DNA of 64,000 nt from Desulfobacterales bacterium (GCA_024226555.1 JAAELO010000386.1:41526-105525); one strand, 5' to 3'; positions 26,390-35,474 are shown, numbered from the stretch's first letter. Made by a program: numbers and translations. The notes: a model not told the origin generated them from the sequence alone.

Positions 26390-28333
26390 CTATACATACA
26401 GGTCATGTGTACCAGCTTCGCGGAAGTGAATTCCATGATTCTGCTTTTTCATATCTATTTTGACTTTCAGAAACCCAGACGTTTTTGGCAGAATTTTTGA
26501 AGGTATACGTGCAGCAATATAACGATTGAAATATTTACTGTTCCAGTGACGAGCAAATGGGTTATCATAGGTTGATAAGAATCTTTCAATTTTTTTACCA
26601 TTAACTGTAATACTTCTATGCATACATCCATTCCAATCATTATTATGTTCCACCAGATAAAGGAGTTTATCCCTGCCGGAAGATACAAAAGGGACTATTA
26701 ATTCAGTATTGGTTTTGGGTTCAATTTTAGTCAGGACATCTCTTTTCCAGTTTTCCCATTTTTCACCCCATTTGGTTTTAGTTCCTCCATTTACAGCCCA
26801 GTGATAACCTACGGCAGATTGGGTTGCATGGGACCATGGATTTTTACTGAAAGCAAGTCCTGAGAACCACATATTTTTGCTTGTGCTTGCTTTTGAGATT
26901 AGAGCAACTTTTCCTGAGCGTCCAACAGGAATTGGCAACCATTGGTGACGGTCATGGTGAGAGTCCGCCAAAGATCCATCGGGGCAATAGCAGTTACCAG
27001 ATCTATAGCCACCTGTCCAAATACCTAACTGCTCCTTTTCACCATCTCTGAAATACGCTTTAATTGCATTCCAGCGGTCTCCCAGAACACGGACCCAGAC
27101 AGTGTTGTAGCCTTCAGGAACATTCACCTCTGCTCCATTATCATCTTTATCATCATTACTCCCAAAACAGATAAGTTCAAAGTCATGCCATAGCTTTGTT
27201 ATGTGGGTTTTATCATCGTAACGGGCATTACCTAATTTTACTATTGCTTTTGTTTTTACTGCATCAAAAATATTCTGGTAAACCAAAGGGTCTTCAGGAT
27301 ACATGCGATGTACCATCACATTTGTTGATTCAAAAGATTTTCCTCTGACTCTTCCATTAACATGTAATCTGACTTTTGGATCAATTGTAGATATACCAAT
27401 ATGTCCATTTGCCTTCATGATGCATTTAGCTGTTTCTTCTCCTTTTTTTGCACCAGGAGAAAATAACAGATCGCCCCATTCTCTTAATTCCATCTTATTT
27501 TCAGATCGTCTGAAAAGAATTCTGTGGTTGTTATCAAGGGATCTTATCTGTCCATTATCTCCAAAAAATATTTCATTATTGGCCGCAATATTGATACCAC
27601 CTGTTACCTCAAGTTTTCCGTTAACCTGTAGATAATCCCAAAGTTTTACACATCTGTTATTTTTTGTTCCGGAGCGTCCCAGAATCATTAATGCATCAAA
27701 ATCTTTTGCATTTTCAATAGCTGCATAACCTTTTGTATTCCCAATTCCTGAGTGATCATGATCAGGGTTAGTAAAGTAGATATCAGAATTTCCGGCAAAA
27801 ATACCTCCATTGACATCCAGTTTTGCTTTTGGATCTGTAGTCCCGATACCAATATTTCCTGAATCCCGTTCAATAGTAAGATGCTTTCCTTTTGACTTTG
27901 CGTTCTTTAACCCTTCAATATAAAATTTATTATCAGGTTTACCAATATATTTTAAATCAACCCCCCATTTGGCATCAGTGGATTCTCTGAGTTTCAAAGA
28001 AGCATTATCATCTTTTCCATCTCCCCAGATTTTTAAGGAGCAATCAGGCCCGGCAAATAAAACATTACCTTTTACATTTAGTTTGTATTCATCTGATGCA
28101 ATATTCCCAGTCCCAACATTTAAATGCCCCACATCAAATTTATCTATATTCTTTGATTTAAGAGAGGGATTTTGATCTCCCTCATCTTTATCTTTAGTAA
28201 GCTTAATACCTTGATCTTCCTCTCCGTTGTGGGAGTGGGTATTCAAAAAATCACGTATCTTGATCTGTATTTCGTTCCAGTCCTGTGCAGTGATAAAATC
28301 ACCGGGATTACGCTTAATATAAGGTTCAGCCAT
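26390..28333 (-). CDS. Receptor-binding tail fibre
   Basis: The ATG at 28333 overlaps the preceding stop by eight bases and has GGAGAAAGATC before it; an earlier in-frame ATG at 28396 lies inside the upstream gene. The N-terminus (about 1-60: YIKRNPGDFITAQDWNEIQ, NTHSHNGEEDQG) resembles baseplate-attachment parts of short fibres. The shaft contains repeats of the type GNIGIGTTDPKAKLDVNG (two clear, one weaker), found in trimeric fibres. The C-terminal 250 residues form a unique, tryptophan- and glycine-rich domain (HHDRHQWLPIPVGRSGK, WAVNGGTKTKWGEKWENW) likely to bind the target surface. It is coded after the wedge genes, as expected for a fibre. Confidence 0.75.
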   Translation of the reverse strand: MAEPYIKRNPGDFITAQDWNEIQIKIRDFLNTHSHNGEEDQGIKLTKDKDEGDQNPSLKSKNIDKFDVGHLNVGTGNIASDEYKLNVKGNVLFAGPDCSLKIWGDGKDDNASLKLRESTDAKWGVDLKYIGKPDNKFYIEGLKNAKSKGKHLTIERDSGNIGIGTTDPKAKLDVNGGIFAGNSDIYFTNPDHDHSGIGNTKGYAAIENAKDFDALMILGRSGTKNNRCVKLWDYLQVNGKLEVTGGINIAANNEIFFGDNGQIRSLDNNHRILFRRSENKMELREWGDLLFSPGAKKGEETAKCIMKANGHIGISTIDPKVRLHVNGRVRGKSFESTNVMVHRMYPEDPLVYQNIFDAVKTKAIVKLGNARYDDKTHITKLWHDFELICFGSNDDKDDNGAEVNVPEGYNTVWVRVLGDRWNAIKAYFRDGEKEQLGIWTGGYRSGNCYCPDGSLADSHHDRHQWLPIPVGRSGKVALISKASTSKNMWFSGLAFSKNPWSHATQSAVGYHWAVNGGTKTKWGEKWENWKRDVLTKIEPKTNTELIVPFVSSGRDKLLYLVEHNNDWNGCMHRSITVNGKKIERFLSTYDNPFARHWNSKYFNRYIAARIPSKILPKTSGFLKVKIDMKKQNHGIHFREAGTHDLYV

Positions 28334-29963
28334 GATCTTTCTCCTTTGTTGTGAATATTGATTTGTTGTATTTATCTTTATCAAATTTAGCTTCATTGGT
28401 TTCGAATGTGTCTTTACTTTTTAACTTTGTTTTGAATATTGATTCGTTGTATTTATCTTTGTTAAACTTTGCTTCTATTTTAAATCTTGATTCGTTGTAT
28501 TTATCTTTATTAAATTTTGCTTCATTAATTTTGCTCAAATCTTTATAAACAGCATTATTGAAATATGAGGAGTTATAAACTCCTGCTGTTACATATAGAT
28601 CTTCAGGTATAATCTGATCTTCAAATTTTATAGCAATATCTGGTTGTTTAAATATATCATCAGGAGTATTTTCTTCAGAAACAAACAAATCGGTATGCAG
28701 TTTTAAATCGCTATCAGAAACCTTCAGTTGATCTTTAAAATTCAGAACTGGTTCCAACCTTGCCGTAACACCTGCAGCTCGCCCATATTGCAGCATTCTG
28801 TTCAATGCTACCTGTAACTCTTTGAAATTCTCAAAAAAAGCTGGTGTATAATCCCCTGGAATTTTCAAAGAAAAACAGGCTGGAACCTTCCCTTTCCATG
28901 AAAGAGTCAGATTTATTGGAGGTCCTTCATCGTCCTCTGCGTTTTCAAGCAGTTCTTTCGCATCCTCTCCTCCCATAAGGTATGATTTTAGTTCTTTCCT
29001 GCTAACAGTACGATAGATCCAGTGGTTTTTTCCGGGCTTAAGTTCCGGAAAAGGTAAATTAATACCAAAAGCTGCAAAGTAAGCCTTACCAAAACAAGTC
29101 TGTACCTGATCAAACCTTGAACCACTCCCAATCATCAGAATTTTCGGACCTCCAAATCTAACCCGTGGTTTATGTGATGGTCTGTCAAATTTGGCATCTG
29201 GACTGTCAAAACAAAATCCACCTGATTGAACAGCATTGTTACGAAGTAAACGGGGAGGAGTTTTATTCTTTAGTTGCAATTGAGCTCCATTTGATAGCTT
29301 CCCCACATACAATATACGGGTTCCACTTTCCTTATGAATAAGCATAGGTACAGAAACTACACCACGGGCTTTATCCGTTTTTATAGTTAGCTCAGGAATT
29401 GCATAATCCAAAGTGTTATTTACCAAATCGTAACTCTTTCCGGGTTGCATTTCAGTAAATGTTATCTCTTCAGGTTCTATTGGGTTTTCCTCTAACTCCA
29501 GAGTTAAAGGTAGTTCTTCATCATTTTCAGATGAAACACTAAAATGAGCGTTTACATTATTTTCTATAGATATTAATGGATCTGCTTTAGAACGATAAAC
29601 CAAAGCTGCTAATCTCAGTATTGAATGGATATTACCTAATCCATCCCTGTGTATACGTACATATTTTTTAAGGCGCTTTCTAAAATCTCCTGTAGTTTCA
29701 TTTCTACCCGGAAACAAACCAAAAAGAGTTGCAATCCGGCCTATTTCTGTGGCACGCTTTGCCATGAGGTTATCTTCAGGATCACTCCAACCCCTTGCAA
29801 AGCTATACCATCTTGATTGCATCAGAAGTTTTGAACTTTCACTCATTAAGATCATCTCTTCTGCAAAAGCTGTAAGAAGAGTATTGATTTTTACTCCACT
29901 CTGCATCGCTTTGGGAAGACGCTGCCCCATTCTTTTGGCATGGTATTCTTTATTAATTGCCAT
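28326..29963 (-). CDS. Baseplate wedge protein (gpI/gp7-like) with repeated C-terminal tail
   Basis: The N-terminal part (about 1-135: MAINKEYHAKRMGQRLPKAM, SEDNLMAKRATEIGRI-like stretch, GDFRKRLKKYVRIHRDGLGN) is helical and matches the position and style of phage gpI and related wedge proteins coded directly after gpJ. The middle is beta-rich, with a PKILMIGSGSRFDQVQTCFG segment. The C-terminal 65 residues consist of about four copies of a 13-residue unit, EAKFNKDKYNES.F, which probably forms a flexible linker to the fibre. The gene overlaps gpJ by 11 bp and the fibre gene by eight. Assignment to gp7/gpI is by position and partial similarity. Confidence 0.6.
   Translation of the reverse strand: MAINKEYHAKRMGQRLPKAMQSGVKINTLLTAFAEEMILMSESSKLLMQSRWYSFARGWSDPEDNLMAKRATEIGRIATLFGLFPGRNETTGDFRKRLKKYVRIHRDGLGNIHSILRLAALVYRSKADPLISIENNVNAHFSVSSENDEELPLTLELEENPIEPEEITFTEMQPGKSYDLVNNTLDYAIPELTIKTDKARGVVSVPMLIHKESGTRILYVGKLSNGAQLQLKNKTPPRLLRNNAVQSGGFCFDSPDAKFDRPSHKPRVRFGGPKILMIGSGSRFDQVQTCFGKAYFAAFGINLPFPELKPGKNHWIYRTVSRKELKSYLMGGEDAKELLENAEDDEGPPINLTLSWKGKVPACFSLKIPGDYTPAFFENFKELQVALNRMLQYGRAAGVTARLEPVLNFKDQLKVSDSDLKLHTDLFVSEENTPDDIFKQPDIAIKFEDQIIPEDLYVTAGVYNSSYFNNAVYKDLSKINEAKFNKDKYNESRFKIEAKFNKDKYNESIFKTKLKSKDTFETNEAKFDKDKYNKSIFTTKEKDHG
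28351..28548. repeat. Tandem coding repeat in the wedge gene
   Basis: About four units of roughly 42-60 bp, each containing a TCGTTGTATTTATCTTT-like core, encode the EAKFNKDKYNES repeats. Near-identical units at the DNA level point to recent duplication. Confidence 0.7.
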
Positions 29964-31500
29964 TCTCTACTCCATCTGTTCCCTCTGCCTCTATGATATC
30001 TATATTCTCCACAATAACCTGTTCTCCATTCTCTAACATTACAGAATGATCTTTATTAAAATCTTCCACTCTTCCATCTGACTGATGAACTATCCAGGTT
30101 GGTTCTAATTTAAGAATATGCTCTTTTAACTGATCCTCAAGTTCATTAAAATTAAGTTTAATATGCTCTTTTATCTGATCCTCAAGTTCATTAGAATTAA
30201 GTTTTTTTGTAGTGATAATAGAGTTAATATACTCTTTAGTAAGGCCACGGACTTTTTTGCTCACCTGATCTTTTGAACTACCCTGAGAAACAGTTATGGT
30301 AAGATTAAGCAGTGCTTTTAACGGCCATTTACGTATAACCATAACAGGCCATCTGTCAGGATTAACTGTTGCATTTTCAAGAGTATCAATCTGCCATCCA
30401 TCCTTTTTCCATTTGAGTTTCTCTGAACCATTTGAATTATAATGGATAGAAACAGCTTTCAGGTCTATATTAACTATTTCTTCAATGGCCGGATTACTGA
30501 TTACTATTCCCTGAAATTTTGCCTTGGAGACAGGAGTTCCAGGATCAATACCATTAATGAAGGCTGACACATCATCTTTAATTTTAATTGTAAGTTGCTC
30601 AAAATTTTCTTCGGGCATATCGTTATCAATAAGCGTTACAGTTATAATTGGCTGGCAGTACAGAAATCTCAGGAATTTCAGGTCTATGTATATACCTGCG
30701 GCTTTCACTTTGTGTATAGTATCCCTGATCAATCTTTCTCTTTCAGGGTTTTTCTGCAGTTGAGGATCTTCAAGATGGATCTCAATACTTCCATTAAGAC
30801 CATCAGGGGATTCCATCACTTTAACGGTTTCAATTCCAACGCCTCTTATCGCAGCTTCAATAGACTCAATAGTACATGTCTGACTTTCACGTAGAATTGC
30901 TGCTGCACGGGACCTCAGATGTTCATCATCTTCCGGCTTTCCGTTCCGGGTCACAGGTTCTGGATTATTAACCTCTTCTATACCTGCAATAGGACGTGGA
31001 AGTATACTCAAAGAACCTGAAGACAGACTATCACAAGGGGGTATCTGTTCATCATAAATTTCCTGTATAGTTACTTCAGAACTAAGTTTTCCTGCGGGAA
31101 TACACGAAAGTTCAACTGTTTCAAGTTTAGGAAGAGCATTACCATTTAAAGCAGGCCCAGTAACTTTTGTACCCACTGGAATATCAATATCCTGAGGAGC
31201 AGGAGCACTACGGCTAAAGGTTACCTTACCTTTTAAAAGTTGTCCTTTAGCTCTTTTCATTCCTAAAACAGCCACTACATTTTCAAGTGCCGTGCTGCCT
31301 GCAGTTTCCAGATATCCTGCACCATGTGCGTTTTCCAGTACAGAATAAAAAACGGCCATCTCTCTTGCAAAACTTTCAGCCATCAATTTTGCTACACTTC
31401 CGGTATTTGTGTCGCTTATTAAGTTAGATTTCACCATCGAGTCAGTTAAACGTTCCACTATTGACCTGAAGTCTATTTCCATGTTGTTAAATAGTTTCAT
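29953..31500 (-). CDS. Baseplate wedge protein J (gpJ/gp6 family)
   Basis: The 515-residue protein starts with LFNNMEIDFRSIVERLTDSM and has AKLMAESFAREMAVFYSVLE and AHGAGYLETAGSTALENVVA, typical for the N-terminal domain of Baseplate_J. The middle has the DEHLRSRAAAILRESQTCTIESIEAAI motif segment and GVESVKVMESPDG-like strand. The gp6/gpJ fold forms the wedge ring around the hub. A 15-residue duplication near the C-terminus (LNSNELEDQIKEHI and LNFNELEDQLKEHI) lies in a helical insert. It overlaps the previous gene by four bases and the next by 11. Confidence is high for the family. Confidence 0.85.
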   Translation of the reverse strand: MKLFNNMEIDFRSIVERLTDSMVKSNLISDTNTGSVAKLMAESFAREMAVFYSVLENAHGAGYLETAGSTALENVVAVLGMKRAKGQLLKGKVTFSRSAPAPQDIDIPVGTKVTGPALNGNALPKLETVELSCIPAGKLSSEVTIQEIYDEQIPPCDSLSSGSLSILPRPIAGIEEVNNPEPVTRNGKPEDDEHLRSRAAAILRESQTCTIESIEAAIRGVGIETVKVMESPDGLNGSIEIHLEDPQLQKNPERERLIRDTIHKVKAAGIYIDLKFLRFLYCQPIITVTLIDNDMPEENFEQLTIKIKDDVSAFINGIDPGTPVSKAKFQGIVISNPAIEEIVNIDLKAVSIHYNSNGSEKLKWKKDGWQIDTLENATVNPDRWPVMVIRKWPLKALLNLTITVSQGSSKDQVSKKVRGLTKEYINSIITTKKLNSNELEDQIKEHIKLNFNELEDQLKEHILKLEPTWIVHQSDGRVEDFNKDHSVMLENGEQVIVENIDIIEAEGTDGVENGN

Positions 31501-33059
31501 TTGTCATCAATTCTTATTTTAAGATTGCTGATTATAATTCTGCCTTTTCCGTTACTCTCAACATTTAATTCAAGCATTCCGGTACTGTCATTATTTAGAT
31601 CTGTTAAATTATCAAGAGTAGTTACCAAACCACCTTCCGTGTTAAGCTCAATGGATTCCCCACCTCTGGTTAGCCTAAAACGGGCATCTGGTGGTATTGA
31701 ACTTTTACCAATATTTCTCATTACCCCGGTAAAGCTTTCACGGGGTTGCCAAGGGTGGGCTTTGATTTGAACCATAGCTTTCTCTTTAGTCTTTGTTTTA
31801 TCAGTCAAATGCCAATGTAATGCCCCTTTGGACACTAAAAGAACTGCCCACATTTTTTTTATCTCTGATACCGATCCGTCCAAACGAAAAGGAAACCATT
31901 CGGATGCTTCCGGTTTATCAAATTCAAAGTTCATTGTTGTTTCTGGTAAAGGATTAACCGAGGGGCTATTTAATTCATCCATATGTATGCTCAGAGTTGC
32001 TTTGGCAGGTGCCTTTGCGACACGTAAATACAGATCTATTCCAGTAAGATCATCTTTTTCAGAACCGATATTAAAACTTTGCGCTGCTGAGTGTTTGGAG
32101 TCACATAAAAGAGCTATAGAGCTTTGACCTTCTGAAAAATCCAGCAGGATTTGTTCATTTGAGAGATCTGCCGTGTATTCAAATTTAACTTCTTTAACTA
32201 CTGATTGTTCTCCTATATCTATTTTTAAACTTCTCTTTTCTCCATATTCCATTTTCAAATCAGCTCTACTTTCATCATTTGTAAATTTTCTTACAATTTT
32301 TGAAAGAGAGATTCCTGATATTTTTATTGAAATATCAGCAAGAGTCCCGCAAATCAGTTTTAATGGTATCAAACGAGCCTCTGGATTCTTAAAAAGATAC
32401 TCATTAGCAACAGATACAAATTCTTCCACACCAAATTTTTCTTCTGCCAGTATAATCCCTTCATGGTTGAACAACTCCTTTTGATCAATCAATATTTTCA
32501 AATCAGAAGGTGATGAAAACAACATAATTTTATCCACACTGACCATCGCAGGTTCCCATAAACCAGAAGTTGTTTTACTTTCTTTTACAAATTCAATCAT
32601 AAATTTGGATGCCAGTACGGGTGAAAAACTTATTTTCAGATCAGGAGATGTAATTGAAAAAAGATCCATTGGCATGAGGGTCGTCCAGGCGTTATTTGAG
32701 AATATTTTAATACGAAGTTTAAGATTTTTCTCTCCTGAAATTTGTGTTGAAAGATTCAGAGTATCAATTAACTTGTTCTGACCAAAATCTGCTAATATCC
32801 AGTTTATATCATTAACAGGGCAAGTGGTTTCTCCTTTAATACAACTAATTAGAGAGTTGACCTGTTCTTTTTTCGCACCAAATACAATCTCAAAATTTGC
32901 AGATTGAAGTTCAGTATCAGGAGATAAACTAAGGTCAATATTCAATCCTTCAGAAGTAATAGTATACTTTTTATCTATTTCTTCTAATTTTTCAGCAATA
33001 TCCACCTGGATTTTTTCTTTCTTGATATCTGTCAAAACACTCTCCATAGATTTAAACAA
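31497..33059 (-). CDS. Beta-rich baseplate-associated protein of unknown function
   Basis: A 520-residue protein without signal peptide. After a helical N-terminus (about 1-35) nearly the whole length consists of predicted beta strands, with three or more beta-sandwich-like segments (for example WEPAMVSVDKIMLFSSP and FPFRLDGSVSEIKKMWAVLL). The aromatic, sandwich-like pattern resembles carbohydrate-binding or head-fibre domains of large baseplates. The gene lies between a small tail-fibre-like gene and gpJ, and its ATGA overlap with gpJ shows co-translation. It is likely part of the baseplate periphery; no family is recognised. Confidence 0.55.
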   Translation of the reverse strand: MFKSMESVLTDIKKEKIQVDIAEKLEEIDKKYTITSEGLNIDLSLSPDTELQSANFEIVFGAKKEQVNSLISCIKGETTCPVNDINWILADFGQNKLIDTLNLSTQISGEKNLKLRIKIFSNNAWTTLMPMDLFSITSPDLKISFSPVLASKFMIEFVKESKTTSGLWEPAMVSVDKIMLFSSPSDLKILIDQKELFNHEGIILAEEKFGVEEFVSVANEYLFKNPEARLIPLKLICGTLADISIKISGISLSKIVRKFTNDESRADLKMEYGEKRSLKIDIGEQSVVKEVKFEYTADLSNEQILLDFSEGQSSIALLCDSKHSAAQSFNIGSEKDDLTGIDLYLRVAKAPAKATLSIHMDELNSPSVNPLPETTMNFEFDKPEASEWFPFRLDGSVSEIKKMWAVLLVSKGALHWHLTDKTKTKEKAMVQIKAHPWQPRESFTGVMRNIGKSSIPPDARFRLTRGGESIELNTEGGLVTTLDNLTDLNNDSTGMLELNVESNGKGRIIISNLKIRIDDK

Positions 33060-33095
33060 TTAAACCAGAATCCTAATCTTAGATTCTCATATAAC

Positions 33096-33569
33096 TCAAA
33101 ATTTCAAATCCCAGCTTAAAGAAATTTTCAATTTATCTGTTCGTGTTACAACAGGAAAAACAGTTTTATTATATAAAACATCACTTCCATCCTGCAGGCT
33201 AATAATAACACCTGCTTCTTTTAAAAGTTCTTCTTTGCCTTCTTCAGCAGGAGGAAGAGTGGCTGTCAGGGTAATATTTACTTCATCATTTTCGTAATGG
33301 GTTAAAAAACTATCTTCCATCACTTTTACTTTTGCAACCTGATTTGTCAGTGAAGTATCTTTATTATCTGCGGGTTCATCACCTGTACCAACAGCAACAT
33401 AAAGCTGTGGTTGACCATCAATTCGTCCAATCATGTATTCAGCAAGTAGTTTTCGCCCGGCATTAGTAATCAGATTATTAATCCGGTTTTTATAAATTGT
33501 TTTTCCCTCAAGATTATTGGAAACAATACTTAATTGTCCCTTCAAACTGTGTAATTCATGCAATCCCAT
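33096..33569 (-). CDS. Small tail-fibre-like/baseplate protein, 157 aa
   Basis: The sequence follows a pattern well known from phage tail genes: NLITNAGRKLLAEYMIG, then YVAVGTGDEPADNKDTSLTN, EVNITLTATLPPAEE, LLKEAGVIIS and a final RTDKLKISLSWDLKF. In phages such proteins are accessory fibre or tail proteins with a jelly-roll-like C-terminus; exact function is not established. The gap to gp25 upstream is 15 bp. It is the first gene after the wedge protein. Confidence 0.55.
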   Translation of the reverse strand: MGLHELHSLKGQLSIVSNNLEGKTIYKNRINNLITNAGRKLLAEYMIGRIDGQPQLYVAVGTGDEPADNKDTSLTNQVAKVKVMEDSFLTHYENDEVNITLTATLPPAEEGKEELLKEAGVIISLQDGSDVLYNKTVFPVVTRTDKLKISLSWDLKF

Positions 33570-33584
33570 CTCTAATACTCCTTA

Positions 33585-33989
33585 TTAAGTTTCGTCTATT
33601 ATGACACCAATCTCAACTTTACTACCTTCAATTGCTGTAACAACAGCATTTATATCAACAGCACCCGGAATGTTCCTTCGCGCTTTGACAACAATAGAAT
33701 TTACAGACTCAACTCTTTTGTCAGAAATAAGCGCTTTTTTGACATATCTTCTTAATAATTCAATATTAGCCCGTGTTAGTGGCTCTCCCAAAAAATCCCG
33801 AATTACAGTTCCATGATTTGGATGCCCCAGATCTGAAAGCTCACCTCGATACATTAATAGCTTGAGTTTTAATGCCTGTGTGAGATTATCTTTTCCACTA
33901 ACACACTCACCCCCACCATCCATATGCATATCAATACTGCCATCTTCAGCAAAATTCAGAGCTATATCAGTTTTAAGATCATCTCCCAT
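33585..33989 (-). CDS. Baseplate wedge protein gp25/GPW
   Basis: The 134-residue protein has LTQALKLKLLMYRGELSDLG followed by HPNHGTVIRDFLGEPLT and RANIELLRRYVKKAL. This combination is typical of the gp25-like (GPW) wedge family that initiates sheath assembly. The EPR-like signature is replaced by the conserved GHPNHGTxIRDFLG region. It follows the triplicated-domain genes and precedes the small fibre-like gene. Function in the inner baseplate ring is inferred from the family. Confidence 0.85.
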   Translation of the reverse strand: MGDDLKTDIALNFAEDGSIDMHMDGGGECVSGKDNLTQALKLKLLMYRGELSDLGHPNHGTVIRDFLGEPLTRANIELLRRYVKKALISDKRVESVNSIVVKARRNIPGAVDINAVVTAIEGSKVEIGVIIDET

Positions 33990-34021
33990 TTTTTCTCCTA
34001 TTAGATTTAAGGGAATCTCTA

Positions 34022-34231
34022 CTACATCAGCTTACCTGGACTTGCCGAAGCGCCGGGAGGACATGCAATTCCTGGTGCCACTTTAGCCTGACTCATGAAC
34101 ATTGAAAGACCCTGTGCGATAATTTCTGATATCGCACCGGCTAAATCAGGAGCATTTTCTCCATTTAACTGATTTACCGGCATAAGTCCTTTTACTACTG
34201 ACTCCAGTTGACCTTTTGTTGGTGCTGGCAT
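34022..34231 (-). CDS. Small single-copy domain protein (paralogue of the next gene), 69 aa
   Basis: AAAGGAATTAT precedes the ATG. The sequence MPAPTKGQLESVVKGLMP..NGENAPDLAGAISEIIAQGLS, then MFMSQAKVAPGIA and SPGKLM, has the same layout as each half of the 147-residue protein encoded just upstream. Each unit is an amphipathic helix, a hydrophobic helix of about 20 residues, and a short Pro/Gly-rich end. Neither domain has a known name to me. They lie directly behind the spike gene and ahead of gp25, so a spike-tip, hub or cargo-adaptor role is likely (inference). A MITE left end (34011-34020) directly follows the stop codon. Confidence 0.6.
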   Translation of the reverse strand: MPAPTKGQLESVVKGLMPVNQLNGENAPDLAGAISEIIAQGLSMFMSQAKVAPGIACPPGASASPGKLM

Positions 34232-34242
34232 ATAATTCCTTT

Positions 34243-34686
34243 CTACATTAAAGACCCCGGACTTGTCGTCACAAAACCTGCCACCGCAATACCTGGTGCC
34301 ACCTGTACCTGAGCTGCAAACATCATAATACCCTGGGCAAGTGCTTCTGCAACAACTGCTGCAAGGCCGGGTATATTTTGTCCTTTAAGGCTATTTCCAC
34401 TTAAAGCTGCTTGAGCCAATGGTAAAATCATTGGTCCAATAGGCCCGCCAGCCGGGGGAGGCATTAACATACCCGGCCCAGCTGTGCTGCCACTGCCAGA
34501 GATTGGGTCTACTCCAGCCGGAATTCCTGGCATTACCATAGCCATAGAGAAAAAAAGGTTCAAAGCATCTGCTGTCACCTGTGCCAGAGCTTTACCTAAG
34601 TCCTGAGCATTTTCGCCCTTAATACCTGCAGATTGAAGAGCTCCTGTGCCAATTGATTCAAGTTGTGAAGCTGTTGGTGCTGGCAT
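34243..34686 (-). CDS. Duplicated small-domain protein, 147 aa
   Basis: I chose the ATG at 34686 (ribosome site AAAGGATAATC, five bases after the spike stop); a longer frame starting at 34749 would overlap the spike gene and lacks a site. Residues 1-55 (MPAPTASQLESIGTGALQSA, then GENAQDLGKALAQVTADALN) and 85-147 (ILPLAQAALSGNSLKGQNIP, AAVVAEALAQGIMMF, then AQVQVAPGIAV, TTSPGSLM) are two copies of the domain seen once in the following gene. A Gly/Pro/Met-rich linker joins them. The hydrophobic helix of each unit could line the tube lumen or a membrane. Function is not established. Confidence 0.6.
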   Translation of the reverse strand: MPAPTASQLESIGTGALQSAGIKGENAQDLGKALAQVTADALNLFFSMAMVMPGIPAGVDPISGSGSTAGPGMLMPPPAGGPIGPMILPLAQAALSGNSLKGQNIPGLAAVVAEALAQGIMMFAAQVQVAPGIAVAGFVTTSPGSLM

Positions 34687-34691
34687 TATGA

Positions 34692-35327
34692 TTATCCTTT
34701 TGCTTTTACTTCTTTTGAACCCATTAGAGCTGCCCCCGTAAAGTAGCATTTATGGGAATTTTCTGTTATGACCCCTGTACCACCACTACCAAGATCCACA
34801 TTGCCGGAGGCATCTATCTTACAATCTGTACATTTAAGATCCACATTCCCTTTAACTTCTATTTTCAAATCGGTCTCACCATTGAGCTGAACGGCTCCAT
34901 CTTTTTGAACGGTTAAAACCGTTTTACCAGAAGTAAGAGTTATGGATTCATCCTTATCTATTGCAATTTCAGTTTCTCCATTAAAAGGAGCCTGAATTTT
35001 CCACTCATTTTCCACATGCTCAGGAGGATTTGCTTTATCGCTATAAAGCCTGCCAATAATAATCGGGAGGTTTGGATCTGCACCAATGTATGTAACCATG
35101 ACAAGATCTCCCACATTGGGGGTACTAACCATTCCAATATGAGGTGTAGCTACGGGAACCTTTTGTAATTCCAGCTCTCCATCACGAAGCTTAACATTGC
35201 ACTCATAATTATTGGAGTCCCCTTCTGCATGTGGAAAAACTGAAGTTACAACAGCCAGATCTCCCAGCCTGAGTGACTTGAGTTCATCCCTCACAATGGC
35301 ACGAATAATAGAAACAGGATTGTTCAC
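34692..35327 (-). CDS. Baseplate spike protein (gpV/gp5-type OB-fold)
   Basis: A GTG start after GGAAATTTTT. The 211-residue protein has an N-terminal OB-fold region with LGDLAVVTSVFPHAEGDSNN and the gp5/gpV signature PHIGMVSTPNVGDLVMVTY followed by NLPIIIGRLYSD. The C-terminal part (about 120-200) consists of short repeats with alternating hydrophobic residues (TDLKIEVKGNVDLKCTDCKID, ASGNVDLGSGG), typical of a triple-stranded beta-helix needle. Together with the separate gpD-like hub gene it forms a split spike/hub, unlike VgrG or Afp8 where both are fused. No PAAR tip gene is recognised, and the triplicated small proteins may replace it. Confidence 0.8.
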   Translation of the reverse strand: MNNPVSIIRAIVRDELKSLRLGDLAVVTSVFPHAEGDSNNYECNVKLRDGELELQKVPVATPHIGMVSTPNVGDLVMVTYIGADPNLPIIIGRLYSDKANPPEHVENEWKIQAPFNGETEIAIDKDESITLTSGKTVLTVQKDGAVQLNGETDLKIEVKGNVDLKCTDCKIDASGNVDLGSGGTGVITENSHKCYFTGAALMGSKEVKAKG

Positions 35328-35357
35328 AAAAATTTCCTTGTTTTATGATATTTTATA

Positions 35358-35399
35358 GGGAATCTCTAATAACCAAAATTCTAATTATTTGAGGTTCCC
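35358..35399. repeat. Minimal MITE-like element (42 bp) with TATA flanks, inside the tail operon
   Basis: GGGAATCTCTAATAACC and TTATTTGAGGTTCCC abut almost directly, leaving only a few bases of interior. TATA flanks both sides (35354-35357 and 35400-35403). It sits between the PG-binding and spike genes, in the longest gap (147 bp) inside the operon, and could cut the message or form a hairpin. Confidence 0.75.
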
Positions 35400-35474
35400 T
35401 ATAATATGTTTAGAATTTAAGATGCTAAAAAATAAATAAAATCATCGGGGTTAGAATGGAGAATCTCTAAGTTG

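Noticed and set aside
34686..34749. Longer start for the duplicated small-domain protein
   Set aside because: It would overlap the spike gene, lacks a ribosome site and adds residues absent from the paralogue, which begins with the same MPAPT.
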